This document shows, one piece after another, positions 1 to 7,218 of a stretch of 9,703 nucleotides of DNA. Position 1 is the first letter of the stretch, and each line of letters opens with the position of its first letter. A model generated the notes under the pieces. That model was not told where the DNA came from. It did no database searches and saw only the letters and a list, made by a program, of their open reading frames with translations. Source of the DNA: Acidobacteriota bacterium (GTDB lineage: Bacteria > Planctomycetota > Phycisphaerae > WQYP01 > JAJZKJ01); assembly GCA_021804195.1 (NCBI GenBank), contig JAJZKJ010000050.1:1-9703 (forward strand). The letters run 5' to 3'. A program made the position numbers and the translations under genes.

Positions 1-954
1 TTCCGCAATGACCTGTTCGGCGAAAGCTACGGAACCACCCGGGCCTGCGCTCTGGCCGATTACCTGGGCGTGCACGAAGGAATGGCGCTCAATGGAATCC
101 TGCTGATTTCCTGCGCCCTGAATTTTCAGTTGTTGTCACCGAATCTCGGCAACGATACGCCCTATCCCCTGTTTCTACCGACGTACACCGCCACCGCGTG
201 GTATTACCACAAGCTACCGGGCAACCTGGAAAAACACTTCCACCGCACCCTGGCGAAGGTCGAACACTGGGCGCTGGGAGATTACCTGGCGGCGCTGGCG
301 CAAGGCGCATCTTTACCGCAGGCGCAGCGCGAAAAAATCGCCACCACCATGGCCCGATATACCGGTCTGTCCAAACGCTACATTCTCTTGTCCAATCTCC
401 GCGTCGGTCCCGGCCACTTTGAGCAGACCCTCCTGCGCCGCCAAAAACGAGTCATTGGGCGGATGGATACGCGGTTGAGCGCCTACAATCCGAATCCCAC
501 CGCCGGCACAGCGAGCTTTGATCCGTCGTTGTCCCGCTTCCTGGCGCCTTTCACCAGTGCGTTTAACGAGTATGTCCGCAAAGATCTCAAGTATGCCAAT
601 AACCTCCCCTATCAGACGCTTTCGGAGCGGGTTTTTCCATGGAATTTCGGTCCCGGCGGCACCGGCTTTCTTTATGTTACCGACAATCTCAGGCGGGCCA
701 TGATCCGCAATCCGTACATGAAGGTCCTGGTGTGCAGCGGCTACTTCGATCTTGCCACTCCCTTCTTCGGGACCGTTTACACCATGAATCATTTGAATTT
801 GAGTCGCAAACTTCAGTCCAACATCCAGGAGGTCTTCTTCCGCGGCGGCCACATGGTGTACCATCCCGCCCCCATGCGCAAAAAACTCGCCGCGCAAGTG
901 CGGGCTTTCATCCGGCGAGCTTCCGGCGCAAAGCCCCGGCAGACCGCCAGATGA
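1..954 (+). CDS. Serine carboxypeptidase (peptidase family S10), 3' part
   Basis: The frame is open from the first base, so the N-terminus lies outside the window and 317 C-terminal residues are seen. S10 enzymes are alpha/beta hydrolases that remove C-terminal residues from peptides and are usually secreted. The nucleophile elbow GESYGT is at residues 7-12, with Ser at codon 25-27. The catalytic Asp is in CSGYFDLATP (codon 748-750) and the catalytic His in FFRGGHMVYHP (codon 850-852), so the triad is complete and correctly ordered. The stretch LNGILLISCALNF just after the Ser is typical of bacterial S10 members. The C-terminus is basic and ends with TGA at 952-954. The signal peptide expected for the family would be upstream and cannot be judged. 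It converges on the receiver-like gene with 16 nt between the stop codons. Family assignment is firm; substrate is unknown. Confidence 0.9.
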   Translation, partial: FRNDLFGESYGTTRACALADYLGVHEGMALNGILLISCALNFQLLSPNLGNDTPYPLFLPTYTATAWYYHKLPGNLEKHFHRTLAKVEHWALGDYLAALAQGASLPQAQREKIATTMARYTGLSKRYILLSNLRVGPGHFEQTLLRRQKRVIGRMDTRLSAYNPNPTAGTASFDPSLSRFLAPFTSAFNEYVRKDLKYANNLPYQTLSERVFPWNFGPGGTGFLYVTDNLRRAMIRNPYMKVLVCSGYFDLATPFFGTVYTMNHLNLSRKLQSNIQEVFFRGGHMVYHPAPMRKKLAAQVRAFIRRASGAKPRQTAR

Positions 955-973
955 GAACATAAAATAATTCTCA
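952..973. terminator. Inverted repeat spanning two convergent stop codons
   Basis: TGAGAA (952-957) and TTCTCA (968-973) are perfect 6-bp arms around a 10-nt AT-rich loop. Each arm contains the TGA stop of one of the two convergent genes. It could act as a weak bidirectional terminator, but the stem is AT-rich and no U-run follows on either strand, so this role is tentative. Confidence 0.25.
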
Positions 974-1342
974 AACCGGATTCAAAACCTGACGAAGATG
1001 TTCCGCCGTCTGCGGCAGATGCAACGTCGCTTTACCAAACCCTTCCAACGCCCCGGCCGCCATGGCCCGGGCCTGCGCCGCCGGATGGTTGCTCACCAGC
1101 ATCAGCGGCGGGCAATCCGCCCGTTGCCGGAGTCGCGCAATCAGCTCGACACCGGGCGTGCCGTCCGCATCCAGAAGGCGATTGACCAGCACCAGGTTGT
1201 AGCGATGCTTCGCCAACTCCCGCTCGGTATTTTCGACGGTGTCGGCCGCATCCACTTCGGCTCCGGCAACCTGGGAAAGAAACTCCGCGATCGCGGCATG
1301 ATCGAACCCACATTGGCCCACGTTCAGAACGCGCGGCGGCAT
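971..1342 (-). CDS. Stand-alone degenerate receiver (pseudo-response-regulator) protein
   Basis: A 123-residue protein with the alternating beta/alpha pattern of a CheY-like receiver domain and no output domain. The start chosen is ATG at 1342, because GGGGAG lies 7 nt upstream; a TTG 15 nt further up is open but lacks this spacing. The key receiver residues are changed. The acidic pair after strand 1 is absent (VLNVGQCG, residues 5-12), and the phospho-acceptor position after strand 3 is Asn54 (LVLVNRLLDADG). The Ser/Thr switch position (Ser84, LMLVSN) and the conserved Lys (Lys104, GFGK) are kept. Phosphorylation by the normal route is therefore unlikely, and a constitutive interaction module is the natural inference. 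It is the last gene of the isomerase-ygfZ cluster, 19 nt after ygfZ. The fold is fairly secure; the role is unknown. Confidence 0.75.
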   Translation of the reverse strand: MPPRVLNVGQCGFDHAAIAEFLSQVAGAEVDAADTVENTERELAKHRYNLVLVNRLLDADGTPGVELIARLRQRADCPPLMLVSNHPAAQARAMAAGALEGFGKATLHLPQTAEHLRQVLNPV

Positions 1343-1349
1343 TGTGACG

Positions 1350-1355
1350 CTCCCC
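1350..1355 (-). promoter_or_regulatory. Ribosome binding site deciding the receiver-protein start
   Basis: GGGGAG on the minus strand lies 7 nt before the ATG at 1342. It sits in the 19-nt gap after the ygfZ stop and favours this start over the TTG at 1357. Confidence 0.6.
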
Positions 1356-1361
1356 AAAAAA

Positions 1362-2555
1362 TCAACTGGCAGCTTGTGGCGGCGCCGCCCAGTGCGGCAA
1401 AGCCGTTACGCGGGCCGCTATTCCGCCCGGTTCATTGTATACCAGAAGATCCGTGCCCGGCTGGGCATATTCCCGTTGCACGTAGCCCATGGCTATCGGC
1501 GTATTACCCAGCATCGGCGAGAGACAACTGCTGGTCACGGCGCCGACCACCTCGGCGCCGTGGAGAATATCCGTTCCCGCGGGGGGCGGCATCGAACCCT
1601 TTAGGCGCAACCCCACCAACAACCTCGCCACACTCTGGCGCGAATGCATGCGGGCCACCACTTCCTGACCCAGGTAGCAGCCTTTGCTCGTGCTTACCGC
1701 CCGGCTATACCAGTGCGATATTTCCATTGGTAGATTCTGTTGCGTGATATCGATGCCCAAAATGGGGGTGCCTGTTTCAATCCGGGCAATATTGAAAGCC
1801 GACCAACCGATCCCGACAGCCATCGGGCGCTTCCCCGGCGATGGGCCGTCCTGTTCCCGCCACGTACCGGCCGGCGCCGGCGGAGGCGCGGACAGACCGC
1901 CCCGCAGCAACTCCTCCCACAGGGGCACGAGCCTTTCCCGCGGGATTATCAGCTCGTACTGCATTTCACCGCACAGGTCATTGCGGAAAACGACGACGTC
2001 TACTCCGCCGAGCCGTGTTTGTGCGCTGGCCAGTGCGTCTGAAAGTTCGGCGATCTTGAGGGTTCCCAGCATTGCCAGAAGCGCCGCCGCCCGGGGACCG
2101 AGCAACGTCAACCGGCCCATTGTCTGCGAGCTATCGAAGATTTTTACATCATCGGCAAACAGGTAATTATCCAGGGTGTGACAAAGAGATTCCGTCAGGC
2201 GGGCGTCTACCTCCAGCAACGTGCTTTCCGACCGGTGCAGGATGTTGAGGTCCATCGTCACCCGCCCCTTCACGTCGAGCAGATAGGCATAGCAACCCCG
2301 CCCCGGCGCCAGCGAACTGGTATCGTTGGTGAGAAGATTTTGTAAAAACCGCAGACGATCCTTTCCGCGCAGCTCCACCACGGCGCGGTGCGGCGCGTCC
2401 ATCAGCGCCACGCTTTTACGAATCGCGGCGTATTCCACTTCCGGTCGGCCGTAGCTTTCCACAATTTCAACCAGGGGACCGTAAGGAAGAAACGACGCTT
2501 CGGCACGCTCGTGAACCCGCCGCAGAGGATTTTCCCGCAACATGACCTCTTCCAT
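1362..2555 (-). CDS. ygfZ: YgfZ/GcvT-family folate-binding protein
   Basis: A 397-residue relative of the glycine cleavage T-protein. YgfZ proteins bind tetrahydrofolate and help maintain or repair certain Fe-S enzymes, including the tRNA-modifying enzyme MiaB; they act in the cytoplasm and are not glycine cleavage enzymes. The diagnostic YgfZ motif KGCYLGQE is at residues 291-298, with the essential Cys at 293. The GcvT-like N-terminal part includes FLQNLLTNDT (70-79), and the core strand region ARIETGTPILGID is at 257-269. E. coli YgfZ is about 326 residues; part of the excess here is a Pro/Gly-rich insert at about 221-245 and a Pro/Ala-rich tail. Start: ATG at 2555 gives the longest form, but ATG at 2543 has the purine-rich GGAAGAGG just before it and is equally possible. 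It lies 28 nt after the isomerase gene and 19 nt before the receiver gene, so they are probably cotranscribed. Confidence 0.88.
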   Translation of the reverse strand: MEEVMLRENPLRRVHERAEASFLPYGPLVEIVESYGRPEVEYAAIRKSVALMDAPHRAVVELRGKDRLRFLQNLLTNDTSSLAPGRGCYAYLLDVKGRVTMDLNILHRSESTLLEVDARLTESLCHTLDNYLFADDVKIFDSSQTMGRLTLLGPRAAALLAMLGTLKIAELSDALASAQTRLGGVDVVVFRNDLCGEMQYELIIPRERLVPLWEELLRGGLSAPPPAPAGTWREQDGPSPGKRPMAVGIGWSAFNIARIETGTPILGIDITQQNLPMEISHWYSRAVSTSKGCYLGQEVVARMHSRQSVARLLVGLRLKGSMPPPAGTDILHGAEVVGAVTSSCLSPMLGNTPIAMGYVQREYAQPGTDLLVYNEPGGIAARVTALPHWAAPPQAAS

Positions 2556-2583
2556 TATCGCACCGGCACAACCACGGAATATT

Positions 2584-3414
2584 TTAGAGTCCCGCGGCGT
2601 CCAGCGCCCGCTTTACGCCCTGCCACGCGGCGATGGCTCTTTCGCGGGGCGGCGAGGAACCGGAAAGGGGATTGAGCACCTCGACGGAAACAGGTCCCTT
2701 GTAGCCGGCTTGATCGAGCGCTTTAAGGAATCCCGCCAGATCGATCACGCCCTCGCCGGGAAGCAGACGCCGGCCATCCTGCAACTGGGATATGTCCCCT
2801 TTGGGCGCATCGTTGATGTGTCCCAGAACGATTTTGTCCGCTGGGATCTGCGCCAAGTGTTCCCACGTATCACCCGCGGTGTAACAGTGATAGGAATCCA
2901 CCAGCAAACCAACATTGGGGCCGATCGCATCGGCCAATTCCAACATCTGTCCCGGTGTAAAAATAAACTCATGCCTTTCTTTACGCCGCAAATGAAACGG
3001 CGCAACAAATTCCAGGCCCAGTCGTAAACCATGTTCCGCCAGGATGATCGCAAACGGCTGCAACCGCGACACGTGGAAGAGCCAGTTTTCCACAAACGGC
3101 AATTCGGAAGAGGGCATAAGAAATGTTCCGCACGAGTCAATGCCCAGCTTTTCCGCCACCGCAGCCATCTTTTTGAGTTGTTCGTGGGATTCCGGCAATT
3201 TAGCCGCCTCCGAGCGAAAATCGGGAAGGGGCCAGCCGCCGAAGCGCATTTGATGGCGGGCATACAAGTCGCCCAAGGCGGCGGCGCCGTGTTCCACGCC
3301 ATAGGCGATGTTCACGTCCGCTCCGGCAAAACCTGCCTCGGCAGCCAGTTTGACAAACTCTTCCACCGATAATTTTCCACCGGCCGTACCACGGTTCAAG
3401 CATATATACGACAT
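2584..3414 (-). CDS. Sugar phosphate isomerase/epimerase-like TIM-barrel protein
   Basis: A 276-residue protein of the xylose-isomerase-like TIM-barrel superfamily (sugar phosphate isomerases/epimerases such as IolE, IolI, Hyi and AP-endonuclease 2 relatives). The metal-binding set is visible: Glu135 in LGLEF, Asp173 and His176 in LLVDSYHCY, His199 in VLGHINDAP, and Glu245 in VSVEVL. LLPGEGVIDL (217-226) is the usual loop before the last Glu. Family members interconvert keto sugars, inositol derivatives or hydroxypyruvate using one divalent metal; the substrate here cannot be told. The start ATG at 3414 follows GGAG with a 10-nt spacer, and the N-terminus MSYICLNRGT begins directly with barrel strand 1. 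There is no signal peptide, so it is cytoplasmic. It heads the cluster with ygfZ and the receiver-like gene and is divergent from the LolA-like gene. Confidence 0.85.
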   Translation of the reverse strand: MSYICLNRGTAGGKLSVEEFVKLAAEAGFAGADVNIAYGVEHGAAALGDLYARHQMRFGGWPLPDFRSEAAKLPESHEQLKKMAAVAEKLGIDSCGTFLMPSSELPFVENWLFHVSRLQPFAIILAEHGLRLGLEFVAPFHLRRKERHEFIFTPGQMLELADAIGPNVGLLVDSYHCYTAGDTWEHLAQIPADKIVLGHINDAPKGDISQLQDGRRLLPGEGVIDLAGFLKALDQAGYKGPVSVEVLNPLSGSSPPRERAIAAWQGVKRALDAAGL

Positions 3415-3444
3415 GAAGAAGAAACTCCAGTAAAACCTTTATTC

Positions 3445-3462
3445 GCGGCACCCAAATGCCGC
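3445..3462. repeat. Perfect inverted repeat in the isomerase leader/promoter region
   Basis: GCGGCA (3445-3450) and TGCCGC (3457-3462) form 6-bp GC-rich arms around a 6-nt loop. It lies 30-48 bp upstream of the isomerase ATG on the minus strand. It could be an operator or an RNA hairpin in the 5' leader; no T-run follows, so it does not look like a terminator. Confidence 0.35.
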
Positions 3463-3558
3463 TATACACAAGGAGGCATGGTAAACATCGTCATCCCCGG
3501 ATGCAAACTGCCGGGAACACACCAGTGAGAGCGGTATGCCGCAGTGGCGCCGGATCGT

Positions 3559-3564
3559 TATAAT
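3559..3564 (+). promoter_or_regulatory. Candidate -10 element for the LolA-like gene
   Basis: A perfect TATAAT 28 nt before the ATG at 3593, in the 178-bp divergent region (3415-3592). The implied start site near 3571 gives a leader of about 22 nt containing the ribosome site. No good TTGACA-like -35 is seen at 16-18 nt, so the call rests on the -10 and position alone. Confidence 0.4.
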
Positions 3565-3592
3565 CAATGGAGTATGGTGAGGAAATAACCTG

Positions 3593-4417
3593 ATGTGTTC
3601 TCTGGATTGGCGCCGGGTCGCACCCGTGCTGGTGGTGTTTGTTTTGTTATGCGGGGGGGGCCGGGGTGCGGCGATGAAAAGTCCGCCGGCCACCGGTGTG
3701 GCGAGCCGACCAGCCAGGATCGCCGCGCCCTCCGCACGAGTCATGCGCGTACTGCGGCTGCTCCAGAAAAGAGCGCAAACGCTCCATAACTTCACCGCCG
3801 ACGTGCGGGTGAAGACTCAGCATCTGCGCACCGACGAAACCGATATCGACATCGGTCGCATCTGGTATCAACGCCGGGGTTCGCGCACCCGGTTTGATAT
3901 ACGCTTGAACACGCTGGTGGTGGACGGAGCGATCGCCAAAAGGCATGCCGATCACGACATTATCTTCGACGGGCGCTGGCTGATCGACCGCAATGGGGCG
4001 GCGAAGATATTTCGAAAGACCGCCGTCGCTCCGCCCGGTCGCCGGTTCAATCCCCTGGAGCTCGGCGCAGGTCCCATCCCCATTCCCATCGGCCAGAATC
4101 CGGCCGAAGTTCTTCGGGAATTCACGGTCAGCCTGAGAAAGAACCGGCGCCGGACTCCCGGTATCATCCATTTACGCCTGACGCCGCGGCAAAAAAACAT
4201 GTTTACATTTAAGATATTGGATTTTCAGATCGACCGCAAGATTCGCCTGCCGGTGAAGATTGTACGGATCAATTCCGACGGTTCGCCCACCACCGCCACG
4301 CTGTGCCATGTGCGGATCAATCAGAAGATGCGCCATCATTTCCCTGTTCAAACGCCCCCCGCCGGTTCCGGCTGGACGGTCGAAATCCATCACTGGAAAG
4401 ACCGGCCGGGTCAATAA
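3593..4417 (+). CDS. Secreted LolA-like (outer-membrane lipoprotein carrier fold) protein
   Basis: A 274-residue exported protein. The N-terminus has Arg residues (R7, R8) then a hydrophobic core (about 9-19), which looks like a Sec signal. The LLC at 18-20 is not a good lipobox, since Leu precedes the Cys. After a Pro/Ala-rich linker (about 30-48) comes a LolA/LolB-type half-barrel: helix LLQKRAQTLHNFTADVRV (56-73), strands RIWYQRRGSRTRFDIRL (89-105), FDGRWLID (125-132), the PPG turn (147-149), and LELGAGPIPIPIGQ (155-168). That set is what I associate with planctomycete LolA-like proteins. Classical LolA carries lipoproteins across the periplasm; whether this one does is not shown. ATG at 3593 follows GAGGA with a 9-nt spacer. 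It is a single gene, divergent from the isomerase cluster and convergent with alaC. Confidence 0.75.
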   Translation: MCSLDWRRVAPVLVVFVLLCGGGRGAAMKSPPATGVASRPARIAAPSARVMRVLRLLQKRAQTLHNFTADVRVKTQHLRTDETDIDIGRIWYQRRGSRTRFDIRLNTLVVDGAIAKRHADHDIIFDGRWLIDRNGAAKIFRKTAVAPPGRRFNPLELGAGPIPIPIGQNPAEVLREFTVSLRKNRRRTPGIIHLRLTPRQKNMFTFKILDFQIDRKIRLPVKIVRINSDGSPTTATLCHVRINQKMRHHFPVQTPPAGSGWTVEIHHWKDRPGQ

Positions 4418-4617
4418 GGGCCTATCCGAATAACGCAACCGTTCCCGGCGGCGCGGAAAACGGCCGCAAGTTTCCACGCGGCTGCCCAAGCCCGTAGTCC
4501 CGCATAGTTTCGGGATCATTTGGCCGCTGCGGACATCGGCTCCATATGCGAAACTCCTGCCAGAAGAGAGTCGCGAGAGCGGCGCCTGGCGGAGGCTTCG
4601 GAGACCCTTCCGCCGGT
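4418..4617. other. Convergent intergenic region with weak hairpins
   Basis: 200 bp between the stop codons of the LolA-like gene and the aminotransferase. I find no convincing gene or RNA. Weak stems are present: TCCCG/CGGGA (4498-4502 and 4511-4515, followed by TCATTT on the plus strand) and GGCGGA/TCCGCC (4588-4593 and 4609-4614), just past the aminotransferase stop on the minus strand. Neither has a proper U-tract; they are poor terminator candidates. Confidence 0.4.
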
Positions 4618-5931
4618 TTACCCGCCGATGATTCCGGACTGATCGTGGCTGGTCAGGTGTTCGCCGTCGGCTTGCGAGTCAGAGTCGGGTTTGGCCGCCA
4701 GACGGCTGGGGCGCTGGTGGCGTTTGCGGCCGTTTAGACACCCGTCCATTTGGCGCAGGGCCTGCTTGATGCGCAACTCATTTTCCACCAGAGCAATGCG
4801 CACAAACCCTTCGCCGTTCTCGCCGAAGCCGCGCCCCGGGGCCACAGCCACATCCGCCTCTTCCAGGAGACGCAGGGAAAAATCAATGGTTCCCTGGCCG
4901 GCCAGATGTTTCCCGGCCACTCTGGCCCATACGAACATGCTGGCGCGGGGCAATTCGACTTCCCAGCCGATTTTCCGCAGACCCGCCACCAGTACGTCCC
5001 GGCGCTTCTGGTAAACGAGAGCCTGCCGGGCGACGAATTCATCGCCGTTGCGCAGCGCGAGGATGCTGGCGATCTGAATGGGGGCGAAATGTCCGTAATC
5101 GTAATAGCCCTTGATCGTGGCCAACGCCCGCACCATTTGCGGATTGCCGCAGCAGAAACCCACTCGCCAGCCGGCCATATTGTAAGGTTTGCTCATGGTG
5201 GAAAATTCCACGCCGATATCCTTGCCGCCCGGCGTCGCCAGAAACGATGGCGCCCGATAGCCGTCGAAACATGTTTCGCCATAGGCGAAATCGCTCACGA
5301 TGAGCACGTTGTATTGACGGGCCAATTGCACGGCCTGCCGGTAGAAAAGCTCTTCGATGGTCATGGCCGCGGGATTGTGCGGATAATTGAGAATCAGCAG
5401 CTTGGGCCGGGGAAAAAGATTTTTAAGCACGTGCTCGATGCGCGCCAGGAAGGCCTCATCATTTCCCAGCGGCACACTGATGACGTTGGCGCCCGCCAGG
5501 GCCACGGCGTAGACATGGATGGGATAAGCCGGGTCGCCGACCACCACGGTATCGCCGGCGCCGAGCATGGCCAGCATCAGATGCGAAAAGCCCTCTTTGC
5601 TGCCGATGGTGACGACCACTTCGTTGTCCGGATCGAGTTCCACGCCATAACGGCGTTTGTATTTGCGGGCGATTTCGCGTCGCAGATTATACAGGCCGAT
5701 GCTGACCGAATAACGATGATTGCGGGCGTCGTGCGCGGATTCGGTGAGCTTGTCCACGACGAAATCCGGAGCGGGATCAATGGGATTGCCCATACCCAGG
5801 TCGATCACATCGTGGCCGGCCCGCCGCTTGGATGCCTTAAGGGCATTGATGCGGGAAAACAAGTACGGCGGCAGTCGTTTGATGCGCGTGGACGCTTCAA
5901 TGGTGATCGGCGTGTCGTTTCCACCAGCCAT
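4618..5931 (-). CDS. alaC: AlaC-type class I aminotransferase
   Basis: A 437-residue fold-type I PLP aminotransferase that matches E. coli AlaC (YfdZ, glutamate-pyruvate aminotransferase) closely by motif: RIKRLPPYLF near the N-terminus, DLGMGNP, VTIGSKEG, GDPAYPIHVY and MSKPYNMAGWRVGF. The PLP lysine is Lys248 (SKPYN). Asn186 (YPHNPAA), Asp214 and Tyr217 (VSDFAY) are cofactor contacts, and Arg378 (FVRIALVEN) binds the substrate carboxylate. The expected reaction is pyruvate + glutamate to alanine + 2-oxoglutarate in the cytoplasm; related enzymes use other amino acids or LL-diaminopimelate, so specificity is less sure than family. I chose ATG at 5931 because AGGA lies 9 nt upstream and it leaves a 19-nt gap after the SurA-like gene; the longer frame from 5991 would overlap that gene by 41 nt. 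The polar tail (about 400-437) is unusual. Confidence 0.87.
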   Translation of the reverse strand: MAGGNDTPITIEASTRIKRLPPYLFSRINALKASKRRAGHDVIDLGMGNPIDPAPDFVVDKLTESAHDARNHRYSVSIGLYNLRREIARKYKRRYGVELDPDNEVVVTIGSKEGFSHLMLAMLGAGDTVVVGDPAYPIHVYAVALAGANVISVPLGNDEAFLARIEHVLKNLFPRPKLLILNYPHNPAAMTIEELFYRQAVQLARQYNVLIVSDFAYGETCFDGYRAPSFLATPGGKDIGVEFSTMSKPYNMAGWRVGFCCGNPQMVRALATIKGYYDYGHFAPIQIASILALRNGDEFVARQALVYQKRRDVLVAGLRKIGWEVELPRASMFVWARVAGKHLAGQGTIDFSLRLLEEADVAVAPGRGFGENGEGFVRIALVENELRIKQALRQMDGCLNGRKRHQRPSRLAAKPDSDSQADGEHLTSHDQSGIIGG

Positions 5932-5940
5932 AATTGGAAT

Positions 5941-5944
5941 TCCT
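5941..5944 (-). promoter_or_regulatory. Ribosome binding site deciding the alaC start
   Basis: AGGA on the minus strand, 9 nt before the ATG at 5931, placed in the short gap after the stop of the SurA-like gene (TAG at 5953-5951). It supports the shorter start. Confidence 0.5.
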
Positions 5945-5950
5945 GTCGAC

Positions 5951-7099
5951 CTACTTGCCCGGCTGCGGTTTCGTTGTCGCCGGTTTCCCATTGGTCAGAT
6001 TTTTCTCCGCTTGCAGAAGCTTTTGCTGCTCGCGGAGAGCTTCGCGGAACGGCTGATACTGGCGGGCCAGAATCGGGTTGTAGATTTTGATTTTGGCCGC
6101 CGCCAGCAATCGGTTGATTTCCCGCTGGCCCCATTGCAGTTTGAGTATGTGAAGAATCTTTTTCTTAATTTGCGCCCGCACTTTCGCCAGCGGGGTTTTC
6201 CGGGCTGGAATTTTCTTGACCAGCCACAGCAGATGGTAGGCGCCGTTCAGTGGAATCGCCGGGGAAAGATGTCCCTTCTTCAGGTCCAGGGCCGTCTGCA
6301 GAAACAGCGGCGGAAGGGCCGTATCATGCACCGGGATAAATTCCAGCCCGCCATTGGCGGCCGTCTGTTTGTCGACGCTGTCGGCCTTGGCCACCCGGGC
6401 GGGATCTTCGTGCTTGTCCATAATGAGGTGACGGACCATAGCCGCGCCGTCCAAATTTCGCACCACGATGTCCCGCACAAGTAGTTTGGGGCCGTAGTTC
6501 GTCTGGTACGCCAGCTTGATTTGCTTGCGCGTCACCCGCACGTGTCCCTTGGCCAGTGCCAGGATATAGGCCGTCCGGCTCAGGTCCATTTGAAATTCCA
6601 AAATGTTCTCGCCACGCCGGGCCAGCAGGCGTTCCAACACGGCCATACGCTCGGTACGCGGGATATGCTGTTTGGCCAGCGAAGCCATCACATCCTTTTC
6701 CTGGGCCTTGATTTGCGCCGGGCCAACGTGCAACCCCGCTTGTCGGCAGGCTTGCTTCAAAAGCGTCAACTGAAGCCATTTTGCAAAAAGCGGCATTCCA
6801 TTGAGCAGAATTAAGGAATTAGTGAACTTTTTCTCGCTAAGCCGCTGGCCGTTAACTTCGGCTATCGCCGGCTCGCCGGCGGCGACGTAGCGCGGCATGA
6901 TGGAGTATTGGTAGACGTTGGCGGGCGCTGTGGCGGCCGGCAGGGCGGCCGGCGCCGGCAATCCCGGTAACACCGGACTTTGTGCCGGGACCACAGCGGC
7001 GGAAGCCTGGGCAGGTCGAAACGTGGCGACGCTTATCACACCGGCAACGGCCAGACTCGCTGCGCATATTCGTTTCCCCAAGGCTTTACGTTTCATCAT
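5951..7099 (-). CDS. SurA/PrsA-like periplasmic foldase with degenerate parvulin domain
   Basis: A 382-residue exported protein. The signal peptide spans about 1-34 (MMKRK, a hydrophobic stretch, then AQASA before AVVP), followed by a Pro/Ala-rich linker to about 62. A SurA-N-like helical region covers about 77-200 (AEVNGQRLSEKKF is the usual entry). A parvulin (PpiC-type rotamase) domain at about 207-298 shows the ggLeF-like NGGLEFIPVHD (249-259), the L..GHLSPAIPL segment and the AYHLLWL motif with His289. The first conserved His, normally in a [SA]HIL motif, is Asp210 here (LVRDIVV), so isomerase activity is doubtful and a chaperone role more likely. The Lys-rich C-terminal helices resemble those of SurA/PrsA chaperones. 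Start: ATG at 7099 after AAGGAG (spacing 9); the next codon is also ATG. Probably cotranscribed with alaC, though the two have no obvious functional link. Confidence 0.8.
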   Translation of the reverse strand: MMKRKALGKRICAASLAVAGVISVATFRPAQASAAVVPAQSPVLPGLPAPAALPAATAPANVYQYSIMPRYVAAGEPAIAEVNGQRLSEKKFTNSLILLNGMPLFAKWLQLTLLKQACRQAGLHVGPAQIKAQEKDVMASLAKQHIPRTERMAVLERLLARRGENILEFQMDLSRTAYILALAKGHVRVTRKQIKLAYQTNYGPKLLVRDIVVRNLDGAAMVRHLIMDKHEDPARVAKADSVDKQTAANGGLEFIPVHDTALPPLFLQTALDLKKGHLSPAIPLNGAYHLLWLVKKIPARKTPLAKVRAQIKKKILHILKLQWGQREINRLLAAAKIKIYNPILARQYQPFREALREQQKLLQAEKNLTNGKPATTKPQPGK

Positions 7100-7108
7100 G
7101 ATGCCGGA

Positions 7109-7114
7109 CTCCTT
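7109..7114 (-). promoter_or_regulatory. Strong ribosome binding site of the SurA-like gene
   Basis: AAGGAG on the minus strand, 9 nt before the first of two adjacent ATG codons (7099 and 7096). It is the best match to the Shine-Dalgarno consensus in the window. Confidence 0.65.
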
Positions 7115-7178
7115 TGCTGCATGTACGAACCATTATTGCATTGCGTATTGCGGTCTGATGACCCAATAGTCGGGACGC

Positions 7179-7184
7179 ATTATA
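7179..7184 (-). promoter_or_regulatory. Candidate -10 element for the SurA-like/alaC pair
   Basis: A perfect TATAAT on the minus strand in the 119-bp gap between nif3 and the SurA-like gene. The predicted start near 7172 gives a leader of about 72 nt. No convincing -35 is seen at 16-18 nt. It suggests the SurA-like/alaC pair is a separate transcription unit from pabC-nif3. Confidence 0.4.
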
Positions 7185-7218
7185 ACCGTAAAATGGTGGA
7201 ATCACTAATGCCCCGGTT

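Noticed and set aside
313..960. Minus-strand open frame of 215 codons opposite the S10 peptidase
   Set aside because: The plus frame carries the complete S10 triad; the minus frame shows no family signature.
998..1747. Plus-strand open frame of 249 codons opposite the receiver gene and ygfZ
   Set aside because: Arg/Pro-rich translation, no motif, no ribosome site, and fully antisense to supported genes.
3644..3652. Possible lipobox (LLC) in the LolA-like protein
   Set aside because: Leu sits directly before the Cys, where Gly, Ala or Ser is needed; an ordinary Sec signal is more likely.
5932..5991. Longer alaC start at 5991
   Set aside because: It would overlap the SurA-like gene by 41 nt and add a basic 20-residue leader, whereas the ATG at 5931 has a ribosome site and a 19-nt gap.
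4750..6090. Long plus-strand open frame (446 codons) opposite alaC and the SurA-like gene
   Set aside because: It is antisense to two genes with clear family motifs; its translation is His/Gly/Gln-rich with no recognisable domain, as expected from the complement of GC-rich coding DNA.
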